Shown: positions 61,067 through 64,000 of the stretch, in pieces
How positions within the stretch are numbered: position 1 is the stretch's first letter
How the letters are laid out: the number at the start of each line of letters is the position of its first letter
Position numbers and translations under genes: made by a program
NCBI GenBank assembly: GCA_964247705.1
Contig: CAXTVQ010000007.1
Span: 30,954 to 94,953 of the forward strand
From: LMUY01 sp964247705
GTDB lineage: Bacteria > Pseudomonadota > Alphaproteobacteria > Acetobacterales > Acetobacteraceae
Reading direction: 5' to 3'
Length of the DNA stretch: 64,000 bases
Notes under the pieces: model-generated
Database searches by the model: none
What the model saw: the letters and a program-made list of their open reading frames with translations, nothing else
Told to the model about the DNA's origin: nothing

Positions 61067-62233
61067 TCACAACCCCGGCAGGCACCCGGCGAAGCTGCGG
61101 TCGGTGACGCCCTCCGCCGGCATGCTCACGCCGGCCGTTGCATCCACGAATGGACGGGACCGCTCCGAGATATTGACCGGGCCGGCGAACCATAGGCCGC
61201 AATGCGAGCGCACCGGGCCGCCGGACAGCGTCACCACGTTGCCCTGCATCGCGACGGGGCCGGTCGCGTCGTCCACGTTGATGCCGACCTGGGCGCGGGT
61301 GACGGTGTTGCCGGTGATCAGCCCGCCCGAGGTGGGGGACCGGTACCAGGCCCGCCCGCCGACACCAAGGCCGAAGCCGCAGCCGCGCGAGGGGCCGCAA
61401 TCGATGGTGTTGCCGGTGATGATGGTGCCCGTGTAGTCGCCGCTGGTCAGCGGCCAGGCATGCACCAGCAACCCGGCGAAGGAGGCCGCGCCGGGCGTGT
61501 CGGTCGTCTCGATCCGGTTGTCCGCGACGCTGCATTGCTGGCAGCCGCCGAGCACCAACTGCACATCCGTGTTGTCGCGGAATATGTTGCCGCGGATCAC
61601 GTCCCCCGCGCCCTCGATCACCGTCAACCCGTCCGCCCACATGGCCCGGCGGTCATGCGTGCCGTTGGCCTGCACGGTGTTGCCGGTGAAGTGCAGGCCA
61701 CCCGCGCCTGCATCGACCTGGACAGCGGTGTAGCAGGCGACGTTGCCGATGAGGCTGTCGCGGACCGTGACGTTGGCGGCGGTGATGGCCAGCCCGCCCA
61801 TCGATGGACGGCCGGGTCCGGCGCAGGCGCGGGAGTCGTCGCGCGCCGGGTCTGCCTTGCCGCCCTCGACGGCGATGTGGTCCAGCACGCTCCCGGGCCC
61901 GGCGACGGTGATCGCGCGTTCGGCCGGTCCGCCAGGATGGGCGATGCGTAACGCCAGCACGGCGCAACCGCCGGTCACGCAGTCCGGTGCGCCCGAGGTG
62001 GTCAGGGTGACCGGACGGCGCAGCACCAACGGGCGGGTGATGACGTAGCGGCCGGGCGCCAGTGCCAGCCGGCCGCCGCTCGGGACCTGGTCCAGGCAGG
62101 ATTGCAAGCTGTCGCCGGTGATGGCCGCGCAAGCGGTTGCCGTTGCCGGGGCCGGGCCGGGGTAACGCACGGCGCAGGCGGTCAGCACGGCAAGCAGCGC
62201 CAGCCCCTGCAGAGCGAGCTGGCGCTTCAGCAT
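61067..62233 (-). CDS. Right-handed beta-helix lipoprotein
   Basis: 388 residues with lipobox LTAC (Cys around 20). The body is a series of short coil turns with N-T/G-N steps (VTVRDSLIGN, LHFTGNTVQANG, IRGNIFRDN, CSVADNRIETT, IITGNTID, GLITGNTVTR), the pattern of parallel beta-helix/pectate-lyase-like repeats. Several Cys pairs may form disulfides. ATG 62233 was chosen to give the signal. Overall a surface or periplasmic carbohydrate-binding or lyase protein; catalytic residues not identified. Confidence 0.78.
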   Translation of the reverse strand: MLKRQLALQGLALLAVLTACAVRYPGPAPATATACAAITGDSLQSCLDQVPSGGRLALAPGRYVITRPLVLRRPVTLTTSGAPDCVTGGCAVLALRIAHPGGPAERAITVAGPGSVLDHIAVEGGKADPARDDSRACAGPGRPSMGGLAITAANVTVRDSLIGNVACYTAVQVDAGAGGLHFTGNTVQANGTHDRRAMWADGLTVIEGAGDVIRGNIFRDNTDVQLVLGGCQQCSVADNRIETTDTPGAASFAGLLVHAWPLTSGDYTGTIITGNTIDCGPSRGCGFGLGVGGRAWYRSPTSGGLITGNTVTRAQVGINVDDATGPVAMQGNVVTLSGGPVRSHCGLWFAGPVNISERSRPFVDATAGVSMPAEGVTDRSFAGCLPGL

Positions 62234-62234
62234 C

Positions 62235-62834
62235 TCAATCGATCGACAGCGTACTCTTGCCGAGGTCGGGCCCAGCCTCGCCGACTTCGGTTGCCGCACC
62301 GTGTGACGGTTGCTTGTTGGCCGCGATCGCCTTGGTGATCACGGCCTCTGCGGCGGCCTTGTCGGCCCAGCCGGTCACTTTCACCCACTTGTTCGGCTCG
62401 AGGTCCTTGTAGCGGGTGAAGAAATGCTCGATCGCCTGGCGGGTGATCTCGGGCAGGTCCTCGATGGCGTGGACGGTCTTGAACAGCGGATGGACCTTGT
62501 CGTGCGGGACGCAGATGATCTTTTCGTCCTGCCCGCTCTCGTCCTCCATCTGCAGCATGCCGATCGGGCGGCAGCGGATGACGGCGCCGGGCACCACGGG
62601 CGCAGCCGGGGTCAGCACCAGAGCGTCCGCCGGGTCACCGTCGTCGGCGAGTGTGCCGGGGATGAAGCCGTAGGCGGCCGGGTAGGCCATGGGCGTGAAC
62701 AGGAAGCGGTCGACGATGAGGGCGCCGCTGTCCTTGTCCACCTCGTATTTCACCGCCGAGCCCTGCGGGATCTCGATTACGACGTTGATGTCGTACGGCG
62801 GCTCTTTACCAGTAGAAAGCTTGCTGACGTCCAT
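62235..62834 (-). CDS. ppa: Inorganic pyrophosphatase
   Basis: 199 residues, family I soluble enzyme. EIPQGSAVKYEVDKDSGALIVDRFLFTPMAYPAAYGFIPGTLADDGDPADALVL includes the metal-binding DGDPADALVL signature. The C-terminus carries about 20 extra residues compared with short bacterial PPases. It removes pyrophosphate from biosynthetic reactions. It ends one base before the beta-helix lipoprotein start. Confidence 0.96.
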   Translation of the reverse strand: MDVSKLSTGKEPPYDINVVIEIPQGSAVKYEVDKDSGALIVDRFLFTPMAYPAAYGFIPGTLADDGDPADALVLTPAAPVVPGAVIRCRPIGMLQMEDESGQDEKIICVPHDKVHPLFKTVHAIEDLPEITRQAIEHFFTRYKDLEPNKWVKVTGWADKAAAEAVITKAIAANKQPSHGAATEVGEAGPDLGKSTLSID

Positions 62835-62940
62835 GGCGGTTTGATCCTTGGCAAGGTTTGGGCAGTGCTGCGGCGGACCCTATCCGCGCCCCCATACCTT
62901 GCCAAGCAGCGCAGGGCTGAGGCATGGAAAGGGCGCGTGT

Positions 62941-63014
62941 GCGCCTGTAGCTCAGTTGGTTAGAGCGGGCCGCTCATAACGGCTTGGTCGCGGGTTCAAG
63001 TCCTGCCGGGCGCA
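62941..63014 (+). tRNA. tRNA with CAT anticodon (Met, or Ile2 if lysidine-modified)
   Basis: Cloverleaf by eye: acceptor GCGCCTG pairs with CGGGCGC (one G-T), D arm GCTC...GAGC, anticodon loop CTCATAA, T arm with GGTTCAAGTCC, discriminator A at 63014. The CCA is not encoded. CAT can be elongator Met or tRNA-Ile2 needing TilS. It is not an initiator by its normal first acceptor pair (G-C). Identity between the two cannot be fixed by eye. Confidence 0.9.
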
Positions 63015-63085
63015 TGCGTCGCGACCTACGGCGATTGGGCCGCCCTATTGATATGCGACACTGTGCGGGCGGGCCCTTACCCCGG

Positions 63086-63112
63086 CCCTCTCCCGTGAAG
63101 CACGGGGGAGGG
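63086..63112. terminator. 12-bp hairpin downstream of the tRNA
   Basis: Arms CCCTCTCCCGTG and CACGGGGGAGGG (one wobble) with an AAG loop, 72 bases after the tRNA. Shares CCCTCTCCC with the hairpin at 8437-8466. No U-run, so terminator or dispersed palindromic repeat. Confidence 0.5.
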
Positions 63113-63258
63113 AGAAGAGGCATGTAGTCCGGCCGTGGGCTTGGATCGATTGCTTGCGCTCGCAATATGCTGGCAGGGCGCGGGACAGCCGCGCTCAATC
63201 GGTTGCGGGGGATCGCCGCCGCTCTTAAACCATCGCATCCCGCCTGAAGGAGCCCGCC

Positions 63259-64000
63259 ATGGCCGCCTACCAATATGCTTATGTCATGAAGGACCTCACC
63301 AAGGCCTATCCAGGCGGGCGAGAGGTGTTCAAGGGCATCACGCTCTCCTTCCTGCCCGGCGTGAAGATCGGCGTGCTCGGCGTCAACGGCGCGGGCAAGT
63401 CCACGCTGCTGAAAATCATGGCCGGGATCGAGACCGAGTATGGCGGCGAGGCCTGGGCCGCCGAGGGCGTGCGTGTCGGCTACCTGGCGCAGGAGCCGAA
63501 GCTCGATGCCGGCGACACGGTGGGCGAGAACGTGATGGCCGCGTTCGGCCCGCTGAAGGTCGCGATCGACCGGTTCAACGCGATCTCGAACGAGTTCGCC
63601 GGACCCATGGACGACGACAAGATGAACGCCCTGCTCGCCGAGCAGGCCGACCTCCAGGAGAAGATCGACGCCGAGGACGGCTGGGAGATCGACCGCAAGA
63701 TCGACATCGCGCTCGACGCGCTCCGCTGCCCGCCGTCAGAGGCCAAGGTGAACATGCTCTCCGGCGGCGAGCGGAGGCGCGTGGCGCTGTGCCGGCTGCT
63801 GCTGGAAAAGCCCGACGTGCTGCTGCTCGACGAGCCCACCAACCATCTCGACGCGGAGTCGGTCGCCTGGCTCGAAAAGACCCTCAAGGACTACCAGGGC
63901 ACCGTCATGGTGATCACCCATGACCGCTACTTCCTCGACAAGGTGACCAACTGGATCCTCGAGATCGAGCGCGGCCGCGGCTACCCGTTCGAGGGCAACT
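63259..64000 (+). CDS. ettA: ABC-F translational throttle EttA, 5' part (runs off window)
   Basis: First 247 codons of about 555. MAAYQYAYVMKDLTKAYPGGREVFKGITLSFLPGVKIGVLGVNGAGKSTLLKIMAG has the EttA N-terminus and Walker A. LSGGERRRVALCRLL and VLLLDEPTNHLDAESVAWLE follow. No membrane helices. It binds the ribosomal E site and gates translation by ATP/ADP ratio. GAAGGAG lies 6 bases before the ATG. Confidence 0.95.
   Translation, partial: MAAYQYAYVMKDLTKAYPGGREVFKGITLSFLPGVKIGVLGVNGAGKSTLLKIMAGIETEYGGEAWAAEGVRVGYLAQEPKLDAGDTVGENVMAAFGPLKVAIDRFNAISNEFAGPMDDDKMNALLAEQADLQEKIDAEDGWEIDRKIDIALDALRCPPSEAKVNMLSGGERRRVALCRLLLEKPDVLLLDEPTNHLDAESVAWLEKTLKDYQGTVMVITHDRYFLDKVTNWILEIERGRGYPFEGN

Overview
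The window looks like a chromosomal segment of a GC-rich, polarly flagellated alphaproteobacterium, most likely Rhodospirillales/Acetobacteraceae. The evidence is the alphaproteobacterial flagellar genes fliX, a CheL-type rod-binding gene, a DUF6468 gene and a CheZ next to CheY; a UPF0262 protein; a DksA with the alphaproteobacterial cysteine-poor finger; a CckA-like hybrid kinase; and Coq7-type ubiquinone synthesis. The family-level placement is inference. There is no phage, insertion sequence, CRISPR array or rRNA operon.

Layout. 0-4.2 kb is sulfur-flavoured housekeeping (5' part of cysK, a rhodanese, a cytochrome b561, a DUF2272 lipoprotein, mtnA, UPF0262, DUF983). 4.5-8.4 kb holds prpD-prpC of the methylcitrate pathway and an Ala/Lys/Pro-rich histone H1-like gene. 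8.6-11.4 kb is a coupled GT4/otnK/otnC block. 11.5-18.4 kb holds two minus-strand flagellar operons, flgI-cheL-flgN and flgF-flgG-flgA-flgH, each preceded by a textbook sigma-54 site, plus fliX, dksA and a small membrane protein. 18.4-33.4 kb continues the flagellar/chemotaxis cluster: fliL-fliM-DUF6468-motE-like-cheY-cheZ-TPR protein on the plus strand; speD-speE; fliO-fliP on the minus strand; flgB-flgC-fliE-fliQ-fliR-flhB-cckA-like on the plus strand. 33.4-35.4 kb is recA coupled to a deaminase gene, then DUF3072. 35.4-39 kb is a phnC-phnD-phnE-phnE phosphonate importer. 39-46 kb is mixed (MFS exporter, GST, dsbB, coq7, a secreted TNase-like duplicate, HNH nuclease, esterase, gluQ). 46.2-49.3 kb is a polyamine-type ABC importer, 49.3-51.4 kb motA-motB, 51.4-58.3 kb a methyltransferase, a dehydratase, two polyprenyl-sugar-type glycosyltransferases, an aberrant transketolase-like protein and a NIPSNAP protein. 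58.4-64 kb holds AsmA, Nudix, a beta-helix lipoprotein, ppa, a CAT-anticodon tRNA and the 5' part of ettA.

How the parts work together. Most flagellar genes are packed with ATGA/GTGA/TGATG overlaps, so they are probably translated as coupled units. They cover the rod, the P and L rings, the export gate, the switch (FliM), the stator (MotAB) and switch control (CheY/CheZ). Filament, hook, MS-ring, ATPase and FlhA genes are absent and must lie elsewhere. FliX beside sigma-54 promoters points to Caulobacter-like class II/III control. The flagellar block and speDE are visibly less GC-rich than the flanks.

Assembly note. The two 100-N gaps (7721-7820 and 27301-27400) are each flanked by the same 55 bases on both sides. 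Removing the Ns and one copy restores one open reading frame in each case, so both genes are probably intact and the gaps are not real missing sequence.
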